Below, in pieces: positions 31,712-42,005 of a stretch of DNA of 64,000 nt. Location of the stretch: contig JAYMGJ010000409.1 of the NCBI GenBank assembly GCA_037178675.1, positions 1 through 64,000 on the forward strand, read 5' to 3'. Every line of letters starts with the position of its first letter. The stretch's first letter is position 1. Under the pieces are notes generated by a model, which had not been told where the DNA came from, searched no databases, and was given only the letters and a program-made list of their open reading frames with translations. The position numbers were made by a program, and so were the translations under genes. The stretch comes from Scleroderma bovista (taxonomy: Eukaryota > Basidiomycota > Agaricomycetes > Boletales > Sclerodermataceae).

Positions 31712-34168
31712 TCATGACAGTTCTGAATATGCTGAAAGTCGAAGACTGTCGGACATGAGCTCACCAGTACTGATGTGGAGTGTGCCGCCTGCCTTATCAC
31801 TGCGTGCAAGGAGAGCGTCCCAAATGTCCGCCTTCTCGCGCTCGGTGAGCGGGGATCGGCGCCGTGCGTCGAGTTGACGGAAGGTCACCTGGGTACGGAC
31901 ATGGTGGTGGTTCGGAGATCCGCGCTGAGGAGTTGTGGCGTGCGGATGATTCCTGGCGTCAGAATCACGGTCCCCTTCGGGTTTTAGGGTGGACTGTGAA
32001 GGGAAACTAGGCACCAAACCATTTGAAGTGCGCAGCTTACCCCGCGAATGGCGAGGGGGAGGGGACAATGCTACACCACCCTCAACTAGAAGGGTATGGC
32101 CCGAGAGAGTCGTGGAAGATTCCCCTGTGCTACCCCCAGATGATGGCGAGCGCAGAGGCAAATCCAAATCAGGGGTGTTTCTGACGCCAGGCGGAAGCGA
32201 AGCTGAACGACGGCGGGGAGAACGCGGCGTCTCATTTCCCTCTGAACAGATATCGTCGCCTAGCCGGAGTTGCTCTGACGGAGGGATGATATGTAAGCCT
32301 GGCAGTTTAGGCTCGCCGTACGACGAAATAGAGGACCTCGGAGAGTGTGCTCTCTGGAAGAATTGGGCAGAGGCGACGTCAGAGGAATAGGGCGAAGAAG
32401 ACGTGGTAGTCACGCTGGGTCGAGCTTTATGTTGCTTTTCAAGGGATGATGACCTCTTACGAGAGGGAGGCCAAGGTCGTGCAGCAATATCCGCAACCTG
32501 GGTAGGATGATCCGTATACTTCGCTCGATCCAAGAGTTCCTTAGGGATTGCAGGTACAGGGGGGACTGCCTTCTCCTTGTCATGGAAACGCTCGCGCAAG
32601 CTACCGGTGCTGATATGTTTCACAAGTTTCCATACTTTTCCACCTCCAGATTCTTTGACATCCGCCTTGTCAGCGCTTGGATCGGTGTGAGACCGTTCAC
32701 GCCCAGTAGCTTGACCTGCCCATACTTCTTCTCGAGTGCTAAACTCACTCATCCCATCCATTGATCGCCCCGTGAACCTCCCCCTCTCTTTCGACCGCCC
32801 CCGGGACCACTCCTGCAAACTTGGCCTACCCTTGGTGTGTCCTATTTTGGGGCTCGACTGTGACAAAAAAATTTCTGATGTTACAATACCACCTGTTACT
32901 TTCTTCCAGCGAGCAGACACCTTTCGACTAAGACTACGACGATGGGCACCCGGCCGTGTGTCCGAGGAAGGCGAATCTGCAAGTACATGACATTTCTGAG
33001 CTGTCCAGGGGTTACTAAGTCCATCTCCAGTAATGGACTGCCCTGTGGAAGCTCCGAAGATAGGGTGATATGGAGGTGTTTGCCAAGCCGATCCATTACC
33101 AAGATGGTTCGTGTTTTCATGCATGGTATGGGGTGGCGATGGAAGAGGTGGGATATCATGAGCGTCGAACGAAGACCGCTTCTTCGGTGTCGCCGACGTC
33201 ATCTCGTCATGTTTGTCTTTCACAGATTTGGCTGAGCCACTTGGCCGGCGCCTCAAAACATTCCGGGGTTTATCATCCCGTCCACGTACGGCAGAAGTGA
33301 CCTTACACTCGGGTGAATCACGGCTCTGAAGTCTTGTGAGAGGTGAAAATGACGAGAACGATCCAGACCCTTTCACAGCCTCACCGGACTGTTGGTCTAT
33401 CAAGGCACTAGTCTGAAGTGGACTAGAGGGACATGCAGCAACGTCCAAATCTGGCGGGCGCGACTTTCGAGGCACGCATTGCACAGGCGACGGTCCCTCC
33501 GAGTCCGATGGCGTCGAATAAAGGGAGTGACGGGAGGGCGAAGGCTGGGCAGGCTTGGATAGTAGTGTTTTTATGCCCATCGTGAGCCGCGAGATGTCGT
33601 ACAAATTCCCCTGCATCTGTTTTTGCGATAGTCCGGTATCGTCGGCACCAAACGGATGGGAATGGGGGTGTGGAGCAGTTGACGGTCGAGACCGACCAAC
33701 GTGTCTGCTTGGGGTGTGAAGAGGAAACTGGATATCCGAGTCTGTAGTCGATCGGGAGCGAGGCGTCGATGGATAAGAAGACTGAGACGGACTGAGCGGG
33801 CTTTGACAGTTGGATGGCTGTGAGTATGCTGCTGGGTATGGTCCATGCTCAACCAGATACTGTGCATCTGTCAAAGGTGACACCAATGGAGAGCATGGTT
33901 GCGAAGACGGAAGCCATTTACCCGTAGCCAAAGAAGCGGAAGCTGACGGGCTCGATGGGCTAGAATTAATGCTTGTCATTGTGAGACCGACGGGGTGGGA
34001 AAGTACGGTGTGCAAAGAATGGAACGATGCGTTATGCCCTGGAAAATATGGTCGTTGTACAGGGGGCGATGGAGTTGAATTGCGAGAAGTATTTTCTTCC
34101 AGGGAATCGTCATGGGTAGAGCGTGTCGCACTGCGTTTCCGTGCGCCTGCATACCGAACTGAAAACAT
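31712..34168 (-). CDS. Large Ser-rich protein of unknown function
   Basis: 818 codons in one uninterrupted frame, unusually long without an intron for this region. The composition is Ser/Pro/Arg-rich and mostly disordered, with no domain I can name. Short, ordered-looking islands are SLSRKVSARWKKVTGGIVTS, WKLVKHISTGSLRERFHD and, at the C-terminus, PLTEREKADIWDALLARSDKAGGTLHI. These islands resemble conserved segments in hypothetical proteins of mushroom fungi. The N-terminus is uncertain: ATGTTTTCAG at 34168 contains a possible splice acceptor (TTTTCAG), so MFSVRYAG may be intronic with an upstream exon, or translation may start at the internal ATG near 33979. It is divergent from TYR1, 1.2 kb away. 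Confidence 0.72.
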   Translation of the reverse strand: MFSVRYAGARKRSATRSTHDDSLEENTSRNSTPSPPVQRPYFPGHNASFHSLHTVLSHPVGLTMTSINSSPSSPSASASLATGKWLPSSQPCSPLVSPLTDAQYLVEHGPYPAAYSQPSNCQSPLSPSQSSYPSTPRSRSTTDSDIQFPLHTPSRHVGRSRPSTAPHPHSHPFGADDTGLSQKQMQGNLYDISRLTMGIKTLLSKPAQPSPSRHSLYSTPSDSEGPSPVQCVPRKSRPPDLDVAACPSSPLQTSALIDQQSGEAVKGSGSFSSFSPLTRLQSRDSPECKVTSAVRGRDDKPRNVLRRRPSGSAKSVKDKHDEMTSATPKKRSSFDAHDIPPLPSPPHTMHENTNHLGNGSAWQTPPYHPIFGASTGQSITGDGLSNPWTAQKCHVLADSPSSDTRPGAHRRSLSRKVSARWKKVTGGIVTSEIFLSQSSPKIGHTKGRPSLQEWSRGRSKERGRFTGRSMDGMSEFSTREEVWAGQATGRERSHTDPSADKADVKESGGGKVWKLVKHISTGSLRERFHDKEKAVPPVPAIPKELLDRAKYTDHPTQVADIAARPWPPSRKRSSSLEKQHKARPSVTTTSSSPYSSDVASAQFFQRAHSPRSSISSYGEPKLPGLHIIPPSEQLRLGDDICSEGNETPRSPRRRSASLPPGVRNTPDLDLPLRSPSSGGSTGESSTTLSGHTLLVEGGVALSPPPRHSRGKLRTSNGLVPSFPSQSTLKPEGDRDSDARNHPHATTPQRGSPNHHHVRTQVTFRQLDARRRSPLTEREKADIWDALLARSDKAGGTLHISTGELMSDSLRLSAYSELS

Positions 34169-35345
34169 AATAATCTAGCCTTTCTGGTCAGTGGCAACGA
34201 CGATGACAAAGCGGAGTTAGCACGGACAGACTAGGTTAGACCTAATGAGAGATCTGAGATGGGAGAGCTTCTTGGTTGTGGTTGGCTACCAATAGCCTAT
34301 AGACCAGAGGTTATCAGAAGATCAGCGAATGTGGTACGTGGGACGGGAACCCACATTCTCTTCCAACGCAAGTTGGTGTGAAGAAAAGTAGCCAGCTCCC
34401 GGATACTTTTCGCTTGTTGCCCTCTCCAAATATGAATATGCAGAGAAAATTGAAATACACCGGAACTCCCAGGGATCCAAAATAGACCTAATTCCGACGA
34501 TCTGACTGGCCCAAGACAAGAGTGGAGTAAGTTCTGGGAAGGGAAATCCAAGGAGGGAGAAAGGAAAGAGGGTGCGGGTCAAGTCTTAAGCGCGTTGATT
34601 CCTTGAAGGACGGTGATGCAAAAGAGCGTCTTGTGAAAAAGAACGTGGGATAGGCAACCTTTTTGGGCTCAGAGTATGCTGGATGGAAGGTGTGACTATC
34701 AGTGCTCCACGGTGGCCGTTGAAGCTCACCTCTGCATACACCTCGAAGATGGAATGAAAGGTTCCTTGAAGAAAGAAAACTTGTTCAGCACCTTGACGAC
34801 GTGGATGAAGGTGTCAGAGCTGGGAAGTGACTGAAGAAGGGAGACGAAAGCGAGTGGGGAACCATGTGACAACGCAACTTACGGAGATAACTTAGCAATG
34901 GTGACCGGGGCTCCTAAGCGCCAACAAGTGGGCGAGGGACGTACTAACGTCACTAGTCACCTGTCAAAAACTGAAACTGGCACGAGAGAGTAGTGTGTCA
35001 ATGATGGAGGCTACAAGGCGGACTCAGCCAGTTGGTCGTCGTCGAGACGAGAGAGAGAAAGAAGAAAAAGCGCTACTTGAAGATTCCTGTGTCTTTCCCT
35101 CTGACAAGCCCGTCGATCAAATTATAACACCTGCATGGGGTTACTAATCATGGTTACGTCAGCTCCCTCCCCCTAACATCCTCAGCTGTGTTGCTAGTCT
35201 GGCGCACAGTGACTTGTCGAGAGACCAGCGGGCTTTAAGAATGTGCGGTCGTTGAGATGCTAACTTTTCTATCTCTGCGTCTCCCATATTTCATTCCCGC
35301 ATCACCATCGTTCTCGCCTCCCACGCTTTCCCTGTCCTCCCAATC
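34169..35345. promoter_or_regulatory. Divergent intergenic region between the Ser-rich gene and TYR1
   Basis: 1.18 kb shared 5' region of two divergent genes. It may hold 5' non-coding exons of the Ser-rich gene. No TATA box stands out near TYR1; the 80 bases before its ATG are CT-rich. Confidence 0.4.
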
Positions 35346-37019
35346 ATGATTTCTGCCAACGTCAGCCCAAGCGACCCGACAGAGCAGCAACCAACCATCG
35401 GTCTCATTGGCATGGGTGCCATGGGCTCTATGTACGCCAAGCATCTTTCGGATGCTGGCTGGAACAAGTACCTCCGCGGATCGATAACCCCTTCAAAAAC
35501 TGACAAATCCATTCAACAACAGGATAAGCGTCTGTGATCGCCCGGAGAAATTCGAGTCCCTCAAAGAAGCCTATAAAGGTAGCCCCACGATCGTGTACTT
35601 ATTCTCTCCCATGTGTTCACATGTCCCCAGATGTAGCAGGCATCACAGTCCACCTTGATGGCCATGCCGTTTCGAGGATGTCTGATTTCATCATGTACTC
35701 CGTGGAAGCAGAGTACATCGATAAAGTCGTTGCCCAGTATGGTCCATGTAAGCCAAATTCAATGAAATCACCCGGTCGTTCAATGACTCCTTTCTGTTTG
35801 CGATAATGATGTGCTGCCTTGGGAACCGCGCTCTTTCGGAACGCTGGACCTAGCAACCAAATTAGGCGCCGTGGTAGCTGGCCAAACTTCAGTCAAAGCA
35901 CCAGAGAAAGAGGCATTTGAGAAATATCTCCCACCCGATGTCCACATCGTCTCATTGCATTCCATGCATGGCCCCACTGTTTCGCCTGTAGGACAGCCAT
36001 TGGTGCGTTTATCGTTGATTCGCTTCTCCTGGATACCGGTGACATAAACCAGGTTGTCATCCAACATCGGGCTCCCGACGAGTGTCTGCATTTCGTAGAA
36101 AGCATTTTCCGCTGCTTCCGCCCGAGATTTGTATATCTCACGTACGAAGATCATGATCTTGTGACGGCAAATGTTCAGGCTGTCACCCACGCTGCCTTCC
36201 TCACGTAGGTCCTCATTCAGAACTCAACACATTTTTATGCATCCGATTTGTAGCATGGGTACAGCATGGGCAGCACGCCGCTCCTATCCCTGGGAACGAA
36301 ACCAATACCTCGGCGGTATTGAGACCGTCAAGGTCAATATCATGCTCCGTATCTATGCCAATAAGTGGCATGTCTACGCTGGGCTTGCAATTCTCAATCC
36401 ATCTGCCAAAGTCCAGATTGACACGTACTCCTCAAGTGCAACCGAACTTTTCAAGCTGATGCTCGCGGGTGATGCCGAGGCACTCCGTGAGCGTGTGTAC
36501 GCCGCACGCGAGAAAGTTTTTGGAATTCGGGCGGGCGAAGAAGGTGGTGCCAATACCATTTTCCTCACTGAGGACGTTCTCGACCAGTTTACAATCGGCG
36601 GCCGGCCCGCCTCACCAACTGGGATGGGTACTTCCAATACCAATTCCCATTTATCTCTACTGGCGATGGTGGATTGTTGGGCACGGCTGTCCATCCAACC
36701 ATTTGACCACCTGCAGCTTGCCGCAACGCCAGTGTTCCGCATGTGGATTGGCGTTGCCGAGTATCTCTTCCGTTCCACTCAACGACTAGACGCGGCGATT
36801 CATACCGCTGTGCATGACGTGACATACCGCTCAGATGATTTGGAATTTGTGATCGGGGCTCGTGGTTGGAGTCAGTGCGTCGCTTTTGGCGACTTTCAGT
36901 TGTATAAGGAGCGATTCGAGAAGACAGCATCATTCTTTGAGGCCAGGTTTGAGGAGGCGAACAAGCTAGGTGGGGCAATGATCAAGGCGATACTGGAGAG
37001 CAACAGCGCGACAAAGTAG
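35346..37019 (+). CDS. TYR1: Prephenate dehydrogenase (NADP+)
   Basis: Oxidative decarboxylation of prephenate to 4-hydroxyphenylpyruvate in tyrosine synthesis. 453 aa from six exons: 35346-35467, 35523-35578, 35631-35747, 35854-36002, 36053-36204 and 36254-37019. All joins keep phase. Length matches the yeast enzyme (452 aa). The N-terminal NAD(P)-binding domain has IGLIGMGAMG (GxGxxG at residues 22-27). Family blocks follow in order: SVEAEYIDKVVAQYGP, GGQTS-like AGQTSVKAPEKEAFEKYLPP, HSMHGP, YLTYEDHDLVTANVQAVTHA, then IETVKVNIMLRIYANKWHVY, SHLSLLAMVDCW and DDLEFVIGARGWS. The third intron (106 bp) is longer than the rest. The model is intact and likely functional. Confidence 0.93.
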
Positions 37020-37101
37020 TGGCGAGGTTTGATTGGATCCTTGTTCTGGATGACCAACTCCTCATGCACCATGTGACATGTGTCGCCAAGCGTAAGTAGT
37101 A

Positions 37102-37919
37102 CTACTATCGCCTACCAGATACTTGGCCTCCCGGATACTTGGCCAATTTCTAAAAACCAAACTATTTCCCTAGTAATAAATTTTCTGTACAGCCACAATT
37201 CATGATAAATGCACTCTTAAACCCCACAAAGTTGAATGACATGAATCCATGAAGTATTCGTTGAGATAGAAAAAACCGCGTGACGACAAGTAGAAATCAC
37301 GCTGTGATGGCCATGCCGAGTACAGCCGAAGCGGAGCATGAATTCAGCCCAAGGACACAACCACGACTCTCTTGAAGAACATCAAGGCACAAATGGCCGA
37401 AAATCCCGCTCTCGCTCTGAATCCTCGACTTTCCGCACTGTTTGGAGAAGCCCACCGTGTAGCAAACGCGCCACAGCCACTCCACTCCAGCCAATGCAGC
37501 ACGACACTGAGTCAAACCCAGTAAGCTGGTCCGAGTCATGCAAGGCCATCAACTATTTATGCTCAACCTTTCGTTCCGAATGGTAGTGAGCAGCCACCCC
37601 AATTATTTTCACAGGTGCCCGGTGCCCGGTGCCGCACATCGCTCACCCTCCTCCATATGTATCACGAATGGCTCTACCCTCCCACCCACATACGTGCACA
37701 GCCTCCTTATATCTTTGCATCAACCTAATAGTCACTTATTCGGTACTGCACATTGATATCTAGCATCGCATTACTTCTTACTGCAACATAATACAAATTG
37801 ATTGACCTCTATAGTGCACTGAGCGGACTTCAAAATTCTAGGATGTGACAATATGCTACTTTCTGTGACATTTTGTGACGACCAAGTATCTGGGGAGGCC
37901 AAGTATCTGGTAGGCGATA
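37102..37919. mobile_element. MITE-like element with inverted ends and 10-bp direct repeats
   Basis: About 818 bp. Near-perfect inverted repeats of about 40 bp occur at 37104-37144 and 37880-37919, built around ACTATCGCCTACCAGATACT. Each end also holds a second, inner GATACTTGG unit. GTAAGTAGTA is present directly outside both ends (37092-37101 and 37920-37929), consistent with an 8-10-bp target-site duplication (hAT- or Mutator-type). Short frames inside (37338-37586) show no transposase domain, so it is non-autonomous. Confidence 0.72.
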
Positions 37920-38222
37920 GTAAGTAGTAAAAGTGTACACTGCTCGTAAACAAGGTTCCCGCACAACCGTGACGTTGTACTGACCCCCTTTTTTTCCAGA
38001 TCCAGATCGTGACTTTTCGCACCATCATCATCAACATCGGACTATTCTGTTTATTGCACGCATCGTGTCCCCGCTGGGGTTACTCCATAAGACCCTCATA
38101 CCTAGATGACCTACAAATACTCGCTATATAGTACCCTTTCTCTCTAAATACGTTACTCTCCTACGGCCCTGTGGCACCGCGTCTTAGCACTTTTTGTTTG
38201 CTTGCAGCGGGATATAAATTTA

Positions 38223-38226
<4 letters not shown>

Positions 38227-38268
<42 letters not shown>
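38227..38268 (+). repeat. (TC)21 microsatellite
   Basis: Uninterrupted TC dinucleotide run of about 42 bases in non-coding DNA. Confidence 0.95.
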
Positions 38269-38269
<1 letters not shown>

Positions 38270-38382
38270 AACAAGGTGCCTCTGTCGTCGTACGTAACGG
38301 CCCTGTACTAGTATGTAATGCAAACAACGTTCGGGGCGTGATTCTGGTCGTGCATTTGTCCACCTTCAGCCTCTTGAAACGA

Positions 38383-39934
38383 GTTTGTAGTCGCTTGTTA
38401 TCACTCCGAAGTTGTTCGGTTCCCTGCTTTGAGTGAAAGAAAAGGTCCGAGCAACCTTTCGGACATCACGCTGAATGGACCCCTGGGACCGCTTCTTCCA
38501 GGGACCTATATCCTTTTCAGGTAAGATCAATTACGTGCGAGGAACATGTCCTTCCGGTAAACCTGAGATTTTATTTCCTCTCCCTTTTGACTCTTTGTCG
38601 TCGTTGTCGTTGTCGTGTCTTATTCAGTTGGTGGAGAGTATTGCTATAAGTATTACTATATGACAGTAATACCATGTATACAAAATAAAATGTTATATTG
38701 GATATGCTACATTAATGGTACTCAGTAAACTAAGAGTGGTGGTGTTGTTGATGTTGGTGTGGTCGTCGTCGTGGTAAATATTGGTGTTGGTCGTCGTCGG
38801 GAGTCATAGTAGACGTTGCATAGTGGTAGTTGGCGGTCGTGGTCGCGGTCGATATACTAGCATGGTGGTTGTCAGCGGTCATGGTGGCCATCGATGTTGG
38901 CAATTGGTGAGGAAAAAAAAATGCAGGTTACATAATCCCATGCTTACTCACACTACTTTCCCCACACGGACGACTTTCGCCACCACCGCTAGCGTCAATG
39001 ACGACGACGATCAACGTCGACACCACCCCACTAACAACGGCGACAACGGCGCTCACCACCAATGCCGGCGACCACTGTCAACAACATCAAGGCTAAGATC
39101 CAAGACAAGGAGCGGTGAGTGGCGTGCCACACAGCACAACGCCACAGCCACCACTACCACCGCGCGTCGGTACGACCAGACGGCGACGCCTGCCACCACT
39201 GCCACAGCGCCGACAACAATGCCGATCACCACCAATGCGACGACGACGGCCGCTGTGCGTCGACCACCAGACGGCGGCGACAGCCACCACACCGCTACCA
39301 CCAACAACGACAACGATGACGGTGGCAGCGCCGTTGACCACCACCACCAACGCGACGACGACAACCATCACCGCGCGTCGACCACTACCACCACCACCAC
39401 CACCAGACGGCGACGACAGCCACCACCACACGACCACTACCACCACCCCCAACGCAACGGCACAGCCACCACCGCACGCACCAGCATGATGAGACGGCCA
39501 CAACAACTAGCACGACGGCGTCAGCACAGGCAACGATAATGACAATGACCCATAGTATAGTTTGTATCTTCCATAGTGAAATGATCACTTGGTGCACTAT
39601 TATTTTTCAAGTACTGATAATAAGAGTACTACAAATAAATTTAAGGTAGTCTGGAGACAGATTGAGCATTTTGTACTCTACTGATGGCGGCCTAGGGAAT
39701 GAGGAATGATGAGAAGACGAGCTGACAGCGAGGGGGAAGTTGAACCAGTCGAGGGAAGTGAAGTCCGGCATTATATACAATGACGCATCATATTTCTCTT
39801 CATCGCTAAATTGGGGTTTCCGGAGTCTCTGTGACTCGCGACTAGTAGTCGGGGCTTTTGGTGTTCGTACCTTGTTGTTGACACGACGGAGGGAACCGAA
39901 CAACTTCGGAGTGATAACAAGCGACTCATCACTC
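38383..39934. mobile_element. 1.55-kb TIR element with 10-bp target-site duplication (Mutator-like, non-autonomous)
   Basis: A perfect 35-bp inverted repeat starting GTCGCTTGTTATCACTCCGA lies at 38390-38424 and, inverted, at 39891-39925. Just outside, the 10-bp direct repeat CTTGAAACGA is found at 38373-38382 and 39935-39944. The host flanks on both sides resemble the uninterrupted stretch 41024-41110 (GATTCTGGTCGTGCATTT ... CTTGAAACAATGACAATACTC), which looks like an empty-site paralogue. No transposase is present. The centre is a low-complexity block that switches strand bias (see separate entry). A 9-10-bp duplication fits Mutator-like elements. Confidence 0.75.
38735..39537. repeat. Strand-switching GGT/GTC then ACC/GAC low-complexity block
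   Basis: The left part (38735-38910) is G/T-rich (GGTGGT, GTCGTC, GTTGGT). The right part (38985-39537) is A/C-rich (CACCAC, CGACGACG, ACCACCACCACC). The two halves are therefore roughly complementary in composition and could pair. Long frames here (for example 38781-39539) are Thr/His/Arg repeats caused by this composition and are not genes. Confidence 0.75.
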
Positions 39935-40404
39935 CTTGAAACGATGGCATTGCACTCCGACCTTGAAGCGAGGGCGCCTAATACTAGGTTCCATCATGTG
40001 AATACAACTTTGTCGCGTAAGTACTCTGACTGTCTGACAGATCAGTGACTTTCACTCCCTGCACCTGACTGAACTTAATCATACAAATGACCTAAGAATG
40101 CTATATGCCATGTGACACTTGGAAGGCATGCATCGGGATACGCACCCGAAGTCCTGCATGCGTGCACCGCTAGGTTGATACCGACTCTTCTCACCCAAGT
40201 GGGCGTTGTTGCAGGGTTGCAACAGGGGTAGCTGCCGAGTGAAACCTCCCAAGTGCAGAAGACCACAAGTTGTGGGTTTGTTCTACAACAGACAAGTTAT
40301 GTATCTCTTCCTTGTGACCTTCGCATCTTGGAATTATCACTGATGGGCCCGTGATAACAGGTGGCATCTGCCATTAAATACACGGCATACGTTGGCCGCA
40401 GGTT

Positions 40405-40680
40405 GAAGAGCATCAATTCAAATAACCCAGGTTGACAGCATTGGCTTACTAGTCCTTGCAATCTGTGGCCAGAGAGTTGCGTCGCGTAAAACCAAAGCTC
40501 TACGGCGCTGTGGGCGAGGAGATCAATCGGCAGATTAACGCGTTGTCTTTGAACATACACTGCACAAGTGATAACAACCGACTGTCAGTGACGAGACAAG
40601 GCGAGTCCAACCCGGATGATGAAGAAGCATGCATAGATCCTACTAGAATTTCTAGCGGGAATAATAGGAACGAAGCGTAG
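40405..40680 (+). pseudogene. 3' remnant of a DUF6533-like membrane-protein gene (copy A)
   Basis: Matches only the last exon of gene B (43280-43618). The shared part begins near TTGACAGCATTGGCTTAC (40430) and runs through INRQINALSLNIHCTSDN to DPTRISSGNNRNEA and a stop at 40680. The first part of the match is in a different frame from the rest (a stop and a shift near 40450-40490), and all upstream exons are missing. The 3' flank (40681-40810) also matches that of gene B. It is therefore a dead, truncated tandem copy. Confidence 0.75.
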
Positions 40681-42005
40681 TGGTGATAGGAGGCTTATTG
40701 AGTGGATGAAGTTTTGGATGTGTCTTGCGCTTCTCGAGACGGTAAGTTCGCCTGCGTTGACATTGTGATGTCCGTATTGCTAGTACTTGATCGCTGACAA
40801 CATATATGAACCAGCCTGTAACGACGGGTGTGGCATAATTGGCCCAAGGGCGTAACTTACCAGTTGATCCGTGTCTCTCCTGGGCTAGAGTTTATCTCTC
40901 CCTCGGAAACCTTGTGGAGGAAGGCGATTTGCATATGCACACATGGCATGCATTTCAAGAACCAAGGACTTTGATAGCTGTATAAAAACAATATTTAGTC
41001 TCGCGACTGGGACATTGGAGTTGATTCTGGTCGTGCATTTTCTCGTGTAAGTGGTACTCAAACCTCCAGGCACTTGAAACAATGACAATACTCTCCAACA
41101 CCGAGGTCATGGTCTGCTGCGCTGGCAGAGAGTAGCCCATGGGCCGCATCTGTGAATGTGACCGCTGAGCTCCATGGCAACTTTCCTGTACTAATCAGCG
41201 ACCCTTCCTCCTGCACGTTGAGAACACACTTCCCTTGTATGTACTAATCTGCAAAGGCGTCGAATAACGCTATGCGCTTCCTGAGTTTTTAAATAAGTAC
41301 TTATGTAGGACGTGCGTTAGTACTCTGATTGGAGACGAGGTTTACAACAAAGCTAAACCAAACGGGGGCAAAGCTTTTGGGCACTTCGCTTCTACTATGT
41401 CTTGGAGATTAGTCACTGAGCTGAAAAATGGACGAATTCTTGCTGCTTTTGATTTCTTTGAATGCTCGGCAAGTACTAGTGTAAGTAGAAAGTTTGAAAG
41501 CATCCAGCTATTAAGTTCAACGGTTGCATTTTTTTTTTTTGGACAAGTGATAATAAGATATAGCTATTAGTAGTAACCGACTAGTCTAGTCCTACACAAA
41601 CACTAAGTCGACTACCCCGGAGGGACAGCCGGTCCGAGGGAAAATGCTCTTACTATCCGTCTTGGGACGGGTGTGTCGGACTGCGTAAACTCACTGGTGA
41701 TCCCGTTTTAGGTAGGGGACCTGGTGAGCACTGAGTGTGATACCCACTTCGCTTGCATTTTACAGATCAATTCAAGGGCGTGAAACTTAACGCGACGTAA
41801 CGATCCGATAGTCCGCCGTGTGATCACTTCGGGGTGTATTTTCCCGGATGTACCGTGTACTATACCATATGTCGCAATTCAGGGGTTAATTACAGGGTCC
41901 AGCTTAGTGTGCGTTCCATAAGTAGTTGAGTTTAAATACAGTTGCTCAAACCTTGACCATGTGATATGACTTTTAACTCCCTGGGTGGCCCAACGTCACA
42001 TTACC
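40681..42005. other. Spacer upstream of gene B
   Basis: The first 130 bases match the 3' flank of gene B. The stretch 41024-41110 resembles the joined flanks of the 38383-39934 element (possible empty site). No gene is recognised in the remainder. Confidence 0.45.

Noticed and set aside
38221..38268. TC repeat as part of a gene promoter or CRISPR-like array
   Set aside because: It is a plain dinucleotide microsatellite; there are no spacers and no adjacent gene start.
38781..39539. 252-codon open frame rich in Thr, His and Arg
   Set aside because: It is produced by GGT/ACC triplet repeats in a transposable element. It has no domain, and frames on both strands are open for the same reason.
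40125..40190. tRNA-like stretch with a B-box-like GGTGCGTATCCCG on the minus strand
   Set aside because: No acceptor stem pairing, no A box at the right distance and no anticodon arm could be drawn.
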